A stretch of 64,000 bases of DNA, from NCBI RefSeq assembly GCF_014206975.1, contig NZ_JACHOU010000012.1:62001-126000 (forward strand), written 5' to 3'. Origin of the DNA: Aminobacter aganoensis (GTDB lineage Bacteria; Pseudomonadota; Alphaproteobacteria; Rhizobiales; Rhizobiaceae). Of the stretch, positions 19,178-29,095 are shown one piece after another (the first letter of the stretch is position 1; each line of letters begins with the position of its first letter). Under the pieces are notes generated by a model that made no database searches, was not told the origin of the DNA, and saw nothing but the letters and a program-made list of their open reading frames with translations. A program made the position numbers and the translations under genes.

Positions 19178-20749
19178 ATGTCACTCGACCGTCGTCAATT
19201 CCTGCAGATTTCCGCCGCCACCGTCAGCGCTGGCGTGCTCAGCGGCATTCCTCTCATGGCCCAGGCGCAGGCCAAGGGCGGTGTGCTGAACGTGGTGGTA
19301 CAGCCGGAGCCGCCCGGCATCATGATCGGCATCTACCAGAACGTGCCCTCGCAGATGGTCGGCGGCAACATCTTCGAAGGCCTGCTGCGTTTCGACGCCG
19401 ACCTGAAGCCGCATCCGCTGCTCGCCGAGAGCTGGGAAGAGGCCACCGACGGCATGTCCTATTCCTTCAAGCTGAAGGAAAAGGTGCTGTGGCATGACGG
19501 CAAGCCGTTCACGTCGGACGACGTGGTCTTCAGCATCGACAAGATGCTGCGCGAGACCCATCCCCGCGTCCGCAACTTCCTGACCGCCGTGGAGAGCATC
19601 ACCGCTGACGGACCCTACAAGGTCGACTTCAAGATGAAGCGTCCCTTCGCGCCCTTCATCCAGTCTTTCGAGGTCGGTTCCATGCCGATGCTGCCCAAGC
19701 ATCTCTACGAGGGCACCGACTACAACACCAACCCGGTGAACAATGCCCCGATCGGAACCGGCCCGCTGAAGTTCGACGAATGGCAGCGCGGTTCCTATCT
19801 GAAGCTGGTCGCCAACGAGAGTTACCACGAGGAGGGCGTCCCCTCCATCGACGCCGTCTATTTCCACGTCATCCCCGATGGCGCCAGCCGCGCGACCGCC
19901 TACGAGACCGGCAAGGTCGACGTGCTGCCGGGTGGCGCGGTCGAATATTTCGACGTCCAGCGTCTTGCCGAGCTGCCCAATTCCGAGATCACCACCAAGG
20001 GCTGGGAATTCCAGGGATCGCAGTGCTTCCTGTGGCTCAACAACGGTGCCAAATGGATCGGCGACAAGCGGATCCGGCAGGCTATCATGTACGCGCTCGA
20101 TCGCGAGAACATGCGCGACATTGCCTTCTTCGGCTATGCCAAGGTGGCACCGAGCCCGTGGAACAGCTCCACCCGGTTCTATTCGGAGGACATCAAGCAG
20201 TACCCGCGCGATGTCGAAAAGGCCAAGGCGCTGCTTGCCGAGGCCGGATACGATGGAAGCCCAATTCGCCTGCTGCCTCTTCCCTATGGTGAAACCTGGC
20301 AGCGTCTCGCCGAAATCGCACGCGAGAACCTCATCGAGGCAGGCATCAAGGTGGAACTCACCGCCACCGACGTTGCCGGCTGGAACCAGCGCCTCGGCGA
20401 GAAGGACTACGACATCGCCTTCTCCTACATGTCGCAATATGGCGACCCGGCACTCGGCGTCGCCCGCCTCTACACGACGTCCAACATCATCGAGGGCTCG
20501 CCGTGGAACAACGTCTCCGCATTCTCCAATGCGGAGCTCGATGCGCTGTTCGATGCGGGCGCGGGCGAGATCGACCCTGAGAAGCGAGCCAAGATCTATC
20601 AGCAAGCCCAGGCCCTTATTGCCGAGGAAGTTCCGCTTGCCTGGATGTTCGAGATGATCTGGCCGACCATCCACCGTTCGAACATCAAGAACCTGATCTC
20701 GTCGGCGGTCGGCCTCAACGACAGCCTGGGACGCGCCCGGGTCGAATAG
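19178..20749 (+). CDS. Peptide/opine-type ABC transporter substrate-binding protein (SBP_bac_5)
   Basis: 523 residues with a Tat-type leader (DRRQFLQISAATVSAG, cleavage after AQA). The body is typical of family 5 binding proteins, including the WHDGKPFTSDDVVFSIDKM motif. AGGAGG precedes the ATG. It is followed by a strong stem-loop and then the permease genes. Ligands in this family range from peptides to glycosides and opines; here the neighbours suggest a conjugate that yields a hexuronate-like acid. Confidence 0.93.
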   Translation: MSLDRRQFLQISAATVSAGVLSGIPLMAQAQAKGGVLNVVVQPEPPGIMIGIYQNVPSQMVGGNIFEGLLRFDADLKPHPLLAESWEEATDGMSYSFKLKEKVLWHDGKPFTSDDVVFSIDKMLRETHPRVRNFLTAVESITADGPYKVDFKMKRPFAPFIQSFEVGSMPMLPKHLYEGTDYNTNPVNNAPIGTGPLKFDEWQRGSYLKLVANESYHEEGVPSIDAVYFHVIPDGASRATAYETGKVDVLPGGAVEYFDVQRLAELPNSEITTKGWEFQGSQCFLWLNNGAKWIGDKRIRQAIMYALDRENMRDIAFFGYAKVAPSPWNSSTRFYSEDIKQYPRDVEKAKALLAEAGYDGSPIRLLPLPYGETWQRLAEIARENLIEAGIKVELTATDVAGWNQRLGEKDYDIAFSYMSQYGDPALGVARLYTTSNIIEGSPWNNVSAFSNAELDALFDAGAGEIDPEKRAKIYQQAQALIAEEVPLAWMFEMIWPTIHRSNIKNLISSAVGLNDSLGRARVE

Positions 20750-20769
20750 GACGCGTGCGGATAAACCAG

Positions 20770-20797
20770 CGAGCAGCCCGGACGTCCGGGCTGCTCG
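20770..20797. repeat. 28-bp perfect palindrome between binding protein and permease genes
   Basis: CGAGCAGCCCGGAC (20770-20783) is followed at once by its exact reverse complement (20784-20797). As RNA it would fold into a very stable hairpin without a U-tract. This is the usual position for an element that raises binding-protein mRNA over permease mRNA by blocking 3'-end decay. Confidence 0.7.
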
Positions 20798-20825
20798 AGC
20801 ATAAAGCCAACCAGAGGCGAAGAGT

Positions 20826-21797
20826 GTGAATCGTCTGAGATTTCTGTTGGGCCGCTTGGCCCAGGGCGTGGTCGCGCTCTTTGTCATAGCCACCTTGAAC
20901 TTCCTGCTGATCCGCGCGGCGCCCGGCGATCCCGTCGCGGTGATGGCGGGCGAGGCAGGCGCGGTCGACAAGCGCTTCCTCGAGGCGCTGCGCATCCAGT
21001 ACGGGCTCGACCAGCCGCTGTTCATGCAGTGGTGGACCTACATCTCGCGCATCGCCACCCTTGACCTCGGCTTTTCCTACCGCCAGCAGCAGACGGTCGC
21101 TCAACTCATCGCCGACCGGCTGCCCGCGACGCTGCTGCTGACGTTGTGCGCCTTCATCTTTTCGCTCGTGGTGGGGATCGGGCTCGGCGTCCTAGCCAGC
21201 CGGCGTCCTGGCGGCTGGATGGACAGGGTGATCGGCTTCGTCGCCCTGATCTTTTATGCCGCGCCGATGTACTGGCTGGCGTTGATGGCCGTTCTGGTTT
21301 TTTCCATCCAGCTCGGCTGGCTGCCCGCTTTCGGTTACAGTTCCGTTGGAGCCAATCTTACCGGCATGGCAGCGGTGCTGGACGTCGCGAAGCACCTGAT
21401 CCTGCCGACGCTGGCACTCTCCTTCTTCTACATCGCCGTCTACACGCGCATGACCCGGGCCAACATGATGGCCATGGCCCAGATGGCCTTCGTCAAGACG
21501 GCCCGCGCCAAGGGCGCAGCCGAATCCCGCGTCCACTTTCGCCACGTGTTGCGCAACGCCCTTCTGCCGGTGGTGACACTTGCCGGATTGCAGGCCGGCA
21601 ACATGGTCGGCGGCGCGATCATGACCGAAACCGTCTTCGCCTGGCCGGGCATAGGCCGGCTGATGTTCGATGCGCTGCTGCAGCGCGACTACAACCTGCT
21701 GCTGGGCGCCTTCCTCGTCGCTGCGGCGCTGGCCATCGTCTTCAACATCATCACGGACCTCATCTACACCGTGATCGATCCGAGGATTGCACTGTGA
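20826..21797 (+). CDS. Peptide-type ABC transporter permease, DppB-like
   Basis: 323 residues with six predicted membrane segments and the BPD_transp_1 EAA-type loop. It begins RFLLGRLAQGVVALFVI, typical of DppB. GTG start at 20826 after AGGCGAAGAGT. Its stop overlaps the GTG start of the next permease. Confidence 0.92.
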   Translation: MNRLRFLLGRLAQGVVALFVIATLNFLLIRAAPGDPVAVMAGEAGAVDKRFLEALRIQYGLDQPLFMQWWTYISRIATLDLGFSYRQQQTVAQLIADRLPATLLLTLCAFIFSLVVGIGLGVLASRRPGGWMDRVIGFVALIFYAAPMYWLALMAVLVFSIQLGWLPAFGYSSVGANLTGMAAVLDVAKHLILPTLALSFFYIAVYTRMTRANMMAMAQMAFVKTARAKGAAESRVHFRHVLRNALLPVVTLAGLQAGNMVGGAIMTETVFAWPGIGRLMFDALLQRDYNLLLGAFLVAAALAIVFNIITDLIYTVIDPRIAL

Positions 21798-22633
21798 TCG
21801 GGAATTCCGTCCTTCGCCGCATGTTCACCCGCACGGAAGTGTGGATCGGCCTGATCATCATCTTCGGCATCGTCGCCATATCGTTGCTGGCGCCGTGGCT
21901 GTTTCCGCGCGGACCCTGGGCAATGGGCGGACGCCCCTTCCTGCCACCGATGACCGACATGCGCTTTCCCCTCGGAACCGATACGACCGGCCGCGACATT
22001 CTCGCGGGCCTGGTGTGGGGCGGCCGGGTTTCGCTGCTGATCGGGCTGGTTTCGACGGTTGTTTCGGTCGTCATCGGTGTCGTCATAGGCGCAATCGCAG
22101 GCTATGGCGGCGGCCACGTCGACAGCGCGCTGATGCGCTTTACCGAGATATTCCAGGTGGTGCCCAGCTTCGCACTGGCACTGGTGCTGGTGGCCGTGCT
22201 GCAGCCCTCGGTAGGGTCCATCGTGATGGCGATCGGCGTCGTGTCTTGGCCGCCCGTGGCACGCCTCGTGCGGGCCGAATTCCTGTCGCTGCGCAGCCGC
22301 GATTTCGTGCTGGCGGCACGGCTCCAGGGCCAGAGCGCGTGGGCGATCATGTTCCGGCAGATACTGCCCAATGTCGCCTCTCCGATCATCGTCATGGGTT
22401 CGCTGATGGTGGCGACGGCCATCCTGCTGGAATCCAGCCTCAGCTTCCTCGGCCTTGGCGACCCCAACCAGATGAGCTGGGGTTTCATGATCGGGGCCTC
22501 GCGCACTGTCCTGCGCCAGGCATGGTGGATGGCGACCTTCCCAGGGCTGGCCATCGCCATAACCGTGCTGGCGCTGAACGTATTGGGCGAAGCGCTCAAT
22601 GACGCGCTCAACATCCATTCCCGCAACAGGTGA
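21794..22633 (+). CDS. Peptide-type ABC transporter permease, DppC-like
   Basis: 279 residues. A GTG start at 21794 overlaps the dppB-like stop (GTGA); the longer in-frame ORF back to 21146 is out of frame with the real upstream gene and is rejected. It carries the DppC signatures FPLGTDTTGRDI and SSLSFLGLGDP. Partner of the preceding permease. Confidence 0.92.
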   Translation: MIGNSVLRRMFTRTEVWIGLIIIFGIVAISLLAPWLFPRGPWAMGGRPFLPPMTDMRFPLGTDTTGRDILAGLVWGGRVSLLIGLVSTVVSVVIGVVIGAIAGYGGGHVDSALMRFTEIFQVVPSFALALVLVAVLQPSVGSIVMAIGVVSWPPVARLVRAEFLSLRSRDFVLAARLQGQSAWAIMFRQILPNVASPIIVMGSLMVATAILLESSLSFLGLGDPNQMSWGFMIGASRTVLRQAWWMATFPGLAIAITVLALNVLGEALNDALNIHSRNR

Positions 22634-22638
22634 ATGCC

Positions 22639-24267
22639 ATGTCGACCGACGCCACTCCATTGCTCGAGGTCAAGGGTCTCGGCATCTCGCTGCCCCCGGG
22701 CGCGGATCGTCCGTTCGCGGTTTCGAATGCCTCCTTCAGCCTGATGGCCGGCCGCACGGTCTGCATCGTGGGTGAATCCGGCTCGGGCAAATCCACCATC
22801 GCCGATGCCATCATGGGCCTGCTGCCGCGCCCGCATCTGGAAGCGAACGCCGGATCGATCCTGTTTGGCGGGCACGATCTTCTCAAGCTCGACAACGCGG
22901 GAATGCGCAGCCTGCGCGGGCGCGACATCGGCATGGTGTTCCAGGAACCGATGGCTGCGCTCAACCCTTTGATGAAGATCGGCGCGCAGCTTGAGGAAGT
23001 GCTGGAAATCCACCTCAGCATGCCAGCCGCCGAGCGCCGGCAACGCGCCCTGGCGGCGCTCGGCGATGTCGGGCTGCCGCGGGTGGAGGAACTCTATGAG
23101 AGCTACCCTTTCCGGCTCTCCGGCGGCCAGCGCCAGCGCGTCGTGATCGCCTGCGCGATGATGCTGGAGCCCCGCCTGCTCATCTGCGATGAGCCGACGA
23201 CGGCGCTCGACGTAACCACGCAAGCGCAGATCCTCAAGCTGATCGCCTCGCTTCGCGAGCGCCGCGGCACCGGCGTGCTTTTCATCACCCACGATTTCGG
23301 TGTCGTGTCGGAGATCGCCGACGACGTCATCGTCATGCGCAATGGCTGCATCGAGGAACAGGGACCAGCAAAAGATGTGCTGAGCAACCCATCATCGGCT
23401 TATACGCGCCAGCTCATCGACTCCATTCCGACCGGGACGGCCGTGCCGCGCGCGACGGCAGCCACCACGCCATTGCTGGAGGTGAAGGACCTCAAGCGCA
23501 CCTACCACCTGTCTTCGGGACTGTTCAGAGCGCCCAAGAAGCTCGAGGCGCTGAAAGGGGTCAGCTTCAAGCTGGAGCGCGGTTCGACGCTCGGCATCGT
23601 CGGCGAATCCGGCTCGGGGAAATCGACCCTAGGCAGATGCGTGGTCGGGCTCGAAACGCCCGACGGCGGAGAGCTGGTCCTTGCCGATGCAGAGCGTGGC
23701 ACCCAGCGCGCGCTTTCCGGGCATCGCGGCGGACGCGTGCAAATGATCTTCCAGGACCCTTTCTCCTCCCTCAATCCAAAGATGAGCATCGGACAGTCGA
23801 TCGCAGTCGGGCCGATGACCCAGGGCGCGCCGCGCGACGCCGCGTGGCGAAGGGCCCAGCAGCTGCTGGAACTGGTGGGCATCAAGCCCGACGCCGCCGT
23901 TCGCTACCCGCATGAATTTTCCGGCGGGCAACGCCAACGTGTCGGCATCGCGCGAGCACTTGCCATGGACCCGGTCCTGATCGTCGCCGACGAACCGGTG
24001 TCGGCCCTCGACGTCTCCGTTCAGGCTCAGGTGCTCAACCTGTTCGAGGACCTGCAGAAGAAGCTCGATTTCGCCATGCTCTTCATCACCCACGACCTGC
24101 GGGTCGCTGCACGGATGTGCGACCGGATCGCAGTGATGCAAAACGGCGAGATCGTCGAGACCGGAACTGGGGCCGAGGTGCTGTCCGCACCGCGTCACGA
24201 TTACACGAAGCAGCTACTGGCGGCGATTCCCATGCTGTTCAACGAAGCGTCAACGGAGGCACCCTGA
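22639..24267 (+). CDS. Fused two-domain peptide-type ABC transporter ATPase (DppD-DppF-like)
   Basis: About 542 residues with two complete ABC ATPase domains in one chain, each with Walker A GESGSGKS, a signature motif (LSGGQRQRV and FSGGQRQRV) and Walker B (LLICDEP and LIVADEP). ATG at 22639 has an AGG eight bases upstream; a GTG at 22630 is also in frame and overlaps the previous stop. The fusion replaces the separate DppD and DppF subunits and is common in this class. Confidence 0.92.
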   Translation: MSTDATPLLEVKGLGISLPPGADRPFAVSNASFSLMAGRTVCIVGESGSGKSTIADAIMGLLPRPHLEANAGSILFGGHDLLKLDNAGMRSLRGRDIGMVFQEPMAALNPLMKIGAQLEEVLEIHLSMPAAERRQRALAALGDVGLPRVEELYESYPFRLSGGQRQRVVIACAMMLEPRLLICDEPTTALDVTTQAQILKLIASLRERRGTGVLFITHDFGVVSEIADDVIVMRNGCIEEQGPAKDVLSNPSSAYTRQLIDSIPTGTAVPRATAATTPLLEVKDLKRTYHLSSGLFRAPKKLEALKGVSFKLERGSTLGIVGESGSGKSTLGRCVVGLETPDGGELVLADAERGTQRALSGHRGGRVQMIFQDPFSSLNPKMSIGQSIAVGPMTQGAPRDAAWRRAQQLLELVGIKPDAAVRYPHEFSGGQRQRVGIARALAMDPVLIVADEPVSALDVSVQAQVLNLFEDLQKKLDFAMLFITHDLRVAARMCDRIAVMQNGEIVETGTGAEVLSAPRHDYTKQLLAAIPMLFNEASTEAP

Positions 24268-24268
24268 C

Positions 24269-24556
24269 ATGCCGGTTACGGCCATTCTCATCCGCGCACA
24301 GGACCATGTCGCAACGCTCACCGGATCCGTCGCGGCCGGCAACATCGTGCTGATCACCGGCCAGGGCGAAACGCGCGAGATTGCCGCGCTCGGCGACATG
24401 CCCGCCGGCCACAAGCTGGCCGTTCGGCCTGTCCGGCAATACGACCAGATTCTGAAATATGGCGAAGTCATTGGCGAGGCCACCCAAGACATTGCCGAGG
24501 GCGAGCATGTTCATATCCACAATTGCTGGGGCGTGAAGGCCCGGCGTCGTTCGTGA
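24269..24556 (+). CDS. UxaA family hydrolase, small SAF-domain subunit
   Basis: 95 residues, corresponding to the N-terminal SAF domain of altronate/galactarate dehydratases (motifs HVATLTGSVAAG and GHKLAVRPV). It begins one base after the ATPase gene and is followed 19 bases later by the large subunit. Split two-subunit UxaA enzymes dehydrate sugar acids using a metal centre. It should act with the next gene product. Confidence 0.85.
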   Translation: MPVTAILIRAQDHVATLTGSVAAGNIVLITGQGETREIAALGDMPAGHKLAVRPVRQYDQILKYGEVIGEATQDIAEGEHVHIHNCWGVKARRRS

Positions 24557-24575
24557 GGTTGGAAGGAGTTCGGCT

Positions 24576-25784
24576 ATGAAGTTCCAGGGTTATCGCCGGC
24601 CTGACGGCCGGATCGGCATACGAAACCACGTTCTGGTGATCCCTACGGTGGCTTGCGTCAATCGCGTGGCGATGGACATTTCCAACCGCACCGGCGCCGC
24701 GACATTCATGCATCCCTATGGCTGTACGTTCGATGCCGAGGAGAACCGGACCACCGAGGAGGCCTTCATCGGCCACGGGCTGCATCCGAACGTGGGCGCC
24801 GTGCTGGTGGTGAGCCTCGGCTGCGAAACGGCATCCGGATCGAAAGTGTTCGATGCGATCAAGGCCTCGGGGCGCCCGGTCGAGCGGCTCGTCGTCCAGA
24901 AGTCCGGCGGCTCGCGCACAACGTCCGAAACGGGCGTCGAGATCGTTGAACGCATGAAGGGCGAGCTGGCGTCGCAACCGACGGAAGAGGGCGATCTTTC
25001 CGAGCTCATCATCGCTCTCGAATGCGGCTCGTCCGACGCCTTTTCGGGGCTCACCGCCAACCCTGCCGTTGGCGAAGCAGCCGACATCATCGTCGACGCC
25101 GGGGGAACCGTGATCCTGTCGGAACTCACCGAAATGGTCGGGGCCGAAAGCGTTCTCTATCGCCGGGGCAAAACGCCTGAAGTGCGTGACGAGCTGCTCC
25201 GCCGCATCAAGGCCTACGAAATCGAACTGTCGATGACCACCGAGGACGACAGCGGCGTGTTCATTTCGCCCGGGAACATCGAGGGTGGCCTGACCACGAT
25301 CGAGGAAAAGTCGCTCGGCTGCATCTACAAGGCCGGCACGCGTCCGATCACCGAGGTTGTCGATTATGGCCAGGCGCCCCGCGAGAAGGGCGTGATCATC
25401 ATGGACACGCCCGGCTACGACATATCGTCGGTCACCGGCAAGATCATCGGCGGCGCGCACATGGTGCTGTTCACCACCGGCAAGGGCACGCCCTCCGGCT
25501 CGGCCATCGCACCGGTGCTGAAGGTCAGCTCCAACAACCGTGTCTTCCGCGAAATGCCGGACGACATCGACATCAGCGCCGGCGACATACTGGAAGGCAC
25601 GAAATCGCTGCGCCAGGTCGGGGAGGAACTTGTCGACCTGGTGATGCGCACCGCGCACGGCGAGAAGGGCAAAGCCGAATACTTCCAGATCCAGGAGTTC
25701 GCCATCCCGAATGTCAGCGTGCTGCGCAAGGAAGTCATCCATGCCGAGATGATCAAGCGCAACGACCTGGGCTTCATGCAATGA
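24576..25784 (+). CDS. UxaA family hydrolase, large catalytic subunit
   Basis: 402 residues, matching the catalytic part of altronate dehydratase (UxaA/GarD C-terminal). It opens with the GYRRPDGRIGIRNHV motif and has cysteine-containing segments HPYGCTF, SLGCET and ALECGSSD that could bind the metal. GGAAGGAG precedes the ATG. Sequence and context point to a dehydratase for a hexonate-like or related acid; the precise sugar acid is unknown. It overlaps the next gene by four bases. Confidence 0.88.
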   Translation: MKFQGYRRPDGRIGIRNHVLVIPTVACVNRVAMDISNRTGAATFMHPYGCTFDAEENRTTEEAFIGHGLHPNVGAVLVVSLGCETASGSKVFDAIKASGRPVERLVVQKSGGSRTTSETGVEIVERMKGELASQPTEEGDLSELIIALECGSSDAFSGLTANPAVGEAADIIVDAGGTVILSELTEMVGAESVLYRRGKTPEVRDELLRRIKAYEIELSMTTEDDSGVFISPGNIEGGLTTIEEKSLGCIYKAGTRPITEVVDYGQAPREKGVIIMDTPGYDISSVTGKIIGGAHMVLFTTGKGTPSGSAIAPVLKVSSNNRVFREMPDDIDISAGDILEGTKSLRQVGEELVDLVMRTAHGEKGKAEYFQIQEFAIPNVSVLRKEVIHAEMIKRNDLGFMQ

Positions 25785-26593
25785 AGCTGGCCTACATGTA
25801 TGCCACGCCGGAAGTGGCGCCTGCACATGTCACCGCAATCCAGGGCGACGCCTCCGCCACTTTCGCCAGGATCAGGGAACTGGGCTATGAAGGCGTCGAG
25901 CTTCTCGTCCGCGATCCGCGCGCCATCGACCATGGATTGATCGAGCGACAGCTCGCCGAGGCAGGTCTCGCCATGCCGGCCATCTGCACCGGTGAAGTCT
26001 ACGGCGAGGACAAGCTCTCCCTTGCCGACCCCGATCCGGCACGCCGGGCCGAGACGCTCGAGCGAATGATCGCCGCCATGGACCTCGCGGCACGCTTCGG
26101 CGCCATGGTCAATGTCGGGCGCATGCGCGGCCGCTATCTCGATGGGATTGCACGCAGCCAGACCGAGGCTTGGATCGTCGAGGGCATGCACGCCGCCGCT
26201 GACGCGCGCCCAGATACCCGCATCGTGCTCGAGCCCGTCAACCATCAGTATGCAAACTTTTTGATGGGCACGGCCGAAGCGGTGCGCTTCGTACGAGGCC
26301 TTGAGCGGGCGAACATCGGGCTGATGCTCGATCTGGCCCACATCACCATTGAAGGCGAGGTCCACCGCGAGAGCCTAGCCGAAGCCGGCGACCTCTTCTG
26401 GCACTACCATGTCTGCGACAGCGACCGCCGGGCTGTCGGCCTTGGCGAATGGGATATTGCGGCCGCGCTGAACGATCTCGACACGATCGGCTACGACGGC
26501 TGGATAACTGCCGAGCATTTCCAGGTTCCCGATGCCGGAACGGCGATGGCGCAGTCCATCCGCTGGCTCAATGAACATTACGACAAATACTGA
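25781..26593 (+). CDS. Sugar phosphate isomerase/epimerase family TIM-barrel protein
   Basis: 270 residues of the AP-endonuclease-2/xylose-isomerase-like fold. Likely metal ligands are in VLEPVN, MLDLAHI, the HYHVCDS segment and TAEHFQ near the C-terminus. Translationally coupled to the UxaA-like gene (ATGA overlap). It probably isomerises or epimerises an intermediate of the sugar-acid route. Confidence 0.85.
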   Translation: MKLAYMYATPEVAPAHVTAIQGDASATFARIRELGYEGVELLVRDPRAIDHGLIERQLAEAGLAMPAICTGEVYGEDKLSLADPDPARRAETLERMIAAMDLAARFGAMVNVGRMRGRYLDGIARSQTEAWIVEGMHAAADARPDTRIVLEPVNHQYANFLMGTAEAVRFVRGLERANIGLMLDLAHITIEGEVHRESLAEAGDLFWHYHVCDSDRRAVGLGEWDIAAALNDLDTIGYDGWITAEHFQVPDAGTAMAQSIRWLNEHYDKY

Positions 26594-26610
26594 CCCACAC
26601 GGACATAGTC

Positions 26611-27363
26611 ATGAAAATCGTACGCTTTGCCCATAACAGCGCCGAGCATTGGGGCCTTGTCGAAGACGACAAGGTGCGAGCGCTGCCCGACGGTCCCTTC
26701 GGCGAGATCACGCCGGCGCCGGATGCCCTGCCGCTAGATGCGGTAAAGCTGCTTGCCCCGGTGAAGCCGGGCAAGCTTGTCTGCGTCGGGCTCAACTACG
26801 TCCTGCACGCCCGTGAATCCGGCCTGCCGCTTCCCGACGAACCGATGCTGTTCATGTGCTCGCCGCAGGCCATCATCGGCCCCGGCGAGGCAATCGTTCT
26901 CAACAGCCACGAACAGCGCGTCGAATTCGAGGCCGAACTTGCCATCGTCATCAAGAAGCGCGCACGCAACGTTCCCGCAGCAGAGGCGGCCTCGGTCGTC
27001 CTGGGCTACACCTGCGCCAACGACGTTTCGAACCGCGATCTCCAGCTCAAGGACAAGCAATTCACGCGGGCCAAGTCGTTCGACACCTACAAGCCCGTGG
27101 GACCCTGGATCGAAACGGAGCTGACCCCGGATGTCCTGAGCATCCGCCTGCTCCAGAACGGAGTGATCCGTCAGGATTCCACCACTGCAGACATGATCTT
27201 CCCGACGTCCTTCATCATCGAGTTCGTCAGCTCGATCATGACGCTGGAGGCAGGTGACGTCATCATCACCGGCACGCCGTCCGGCGTCGGCCCGATGAAG
27301 TCCGGCGACCGCATCGAAGTCGAAATCGCAGGAATCGGAAAGCTGGAAAATACGGTCCAATGA
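26611..27363 (+). CDS. Fumarylacetoacetate hydrolase family protein
   Basis: 250 residues. The FAH-fold metal site is visible in EFEAELAIVI and in CANDVSNRDLQ, followed by KSFDTYKPVGPW and the ITGTPSGVG loop. Members hydrolyse or decarboxylate 2,4-diketo acids or act as oxopent-4-enoate hydratases and ketodeoxy-sugar-acid hydrolases. As the last gene before the convergent PucR regulator it may cleave a diketo acid produced from the dehydrated sugar acid. Confidence 0.88.
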   Translation: MKIVRFAHNSAEHWGLVEDDKVRALPDGPFGEITPAPDALPLDAVKLLAPVKPGKLVCVGLNYVLHARESGLPLPDEPMLFMCSPQAIIGPGEAIVLNSHEQRVEFEAELAIVIKKRARNVPAAEAASVVLGYTCANDVSNRDLQLKDKQFTRAKSFDTYKPVGPWIETELTPDVLSIRLLQNGVIRQDSTTADMIFPTSFIIEFVSSIMTLEAGDVIITGTPSGVGPMKSGDRIEVEIAGIGKLENTVQ

Positions 27364-27398
27364 GCGTCGCGCAGAGGGCTGGCTGGCACGTATCCGCG

Positions 27399-28997
27399 TC
27401 AGCTCTCTGCGTTCGTCAGCAGCGGAAGCAGTTGCAGGGCCGCGTAGAGGCGAAGCCGCGTGTCGGTCCTGAAATCGGTCAGGTTGAGAACCGCGCGGCA
27501 CCGCTCGAGTCGCTGGCGCACCGTGTTGACGTGGAGCCCCAGAAGCTCCGCGGTTCGGGGCATGCTTTCATCCTCGCGCAGCCATACCTTCAACGTTTCC
27601 ATCAGTGTCGTTCCCTGCTCGCCCATGGCCAGCAGCGGTTCGAGCAGCCGCAGGAAGCCCGGGCGGCTTTCCTCGATGACGGCGGGATGCGCAAGCAGCC
27701 GCAGCAACAGCATGTCCTCGTGCCGGCTGATGCGATTGAAGCCGTTCAGCCTGACTCCGAAGGTCATCGCCTGGTTGGCTTCGTGCCGCAATGTGGCCGC
27801 GTCGGACAGGGCGGCCGGTCCGGACTGGCCAAGGCCATAGAGAAAGCCGGGTGCGTGTTCGAGTTGCCGCTCGAAGACCTGATGCAATTCGCGCAGCACG
27901 GCTTCGCTGGAACGGGGATCGAGCCCCGGGGCTGGCACGGCAATGACGTACTCGCCGCCACTCTCCTCCTCACGCAACAGGGCCTTGTGGCGTCGCGAAA
28001 ATTGGCGCAGGCGCAGCGTGAGCAGCGCGCCATCGAGCGTATCGGCATCAAAGATGCGGACGACCACCGCATGCCATCCATGTGCCGGAGGCAGCGCCTT
28101 GGCAATCAGGACATTCCTGGCTTCGCGCGAAAGCATCGGATCAAGGAGATCACCGAGCAATTTCGCATTGCTCGCCAGACTTGCGCGCATGCCGGCGTTG
28201 GCGTCGACCAGCGTTTGCAGGAGGTGTACGGAGAGGCGCAAGCACTCGAGGTCGGGCTCGGACGCGCTCTGTTCGCGCTCGACGACAGCCACCATGCCGC
28301 CGCCATTCGCCCCCATGCCCGAACGCGCGACGGCAACTTTCGTGCCGCCGACCGTCATGCGCAGGGGCATGTCGTCCGGTTGGGCACCCGTCGCCGCACC
28401 TTCGATGAGTGCTTCCGCCAGCGTTTCGGCCTCCGCCGCCGTAACCCCCCGGCTTTCAAGCTGAAAGCCCGCTTCAGTTTCAAGGGCAAGCACCACCGGC
28501 AGATTGACGAAGCCGGCCACCAGTTCGAACAGCTCGCGCAACGAACCGATTCCCGTCCGATGCTGGGAAAAGGCACGGTAGATGGCGCTGAGATAGGCCG
28601 CTTCCTTGCCCTGCTGCTGTCCGCCATGGGAAAAGACCCTGCCGATCAGGTCGCTCCACGCCAGCGGCCCCGGCAAGGAAATGATCGGAAATCCAAGCTC
28701 TTCTGCGCGCCTGCAGGCATTGTCGGGAAGCTCGCGCAGATACCTTGTCAGCTTGACGCCGAGACCCGCCGCATTGCGTGCCGCAAGTTGCTCGATCAGG
28801 GACACCAGCGCATCCGGGCTTTGCTGTACAGGATAGGTGCTGGTGACGACGAATTCATGCGGCTTCACCCAGTTCACTGCGTCAGGCGCATCGATGACGG
28901 TGACCGACCGGATGTCGACGGACAGGGAGCCGGAGCCAGCGATCACCGTGTGACCGGACAGGATGTCCCAATCCAGGATTTCAAGCAGACTCAGCAT
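27399..28997 (-). CDS. PucR family transcriptional regulator
   Basis: 532 residues. The N-terminal PucR domain includes SLLEILDWDILSGHTVIAG and the LPDNACRRAEELGFPIISLPG segment; the C-terminal helix-turn-helix is ELLGLHVNTVRQRLERCRAVL. An upstream extension to 29285 is rejected because it runs into the divergent gene. The start at 28997 lies 98 bases from the UxuA-like start on the other strand. It likely activates the surrounding catabolic operon in response to its substrate. Confidence 0.9.
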   Translation of the reverse strand: MLSLLEILDWDILSGHTVIAGSGSLSVDIRSVTVIDAPDAVNWVKPHEFVVTSTYPVQQSPDALVSLIEQLAARNAAGLGVKLTRYLRELPDNACRRAEELGFPIISLPGPLAWSDLIGRVFSHGGQQQGKEAAYLSAIYRAFSQHRTGIGSLRELFELVAGFVNLPVVLALETEAGFQLESRGVTAAEAETLAEALIEGAATGAQPDDMPLRMTVGGTKVAVARSGMGANGGGMVAVVEREQSASEPDLECLRLSVHLLQTLVDANAGMRASLASNAKLLGDLLDPMLSREARNVLIAKALPPAHGWHAVVVRIFDADTLDGALLTLRLRQFSRRHKALLREEESGGEYVIAVPAPGLDPRSSEAVLRELHQVFERQLEHAPGFLYGLGQSGPAALSDAATLRHEANQAMTFGVRLNGFNRISRHEDMLLLRLLAHPAVIEESRPGFLRLLEPLLAMGEQGTTLMETLKVWLREDESMPRTAELLGLHVNTVRQRLERCRAVLNLTDFRTDTRLRLYAALQLLPLLTNAES

Positions 28998-29095
28998 CGG
29001 GACTCGGGAAGGAGGGCTTCGGGCATGTGTTCCATGGTGCAACGTTGTCCTTTCAAGAGCTCCATAAGTCCATCGCAAACAAGGGAAAGAATTCG

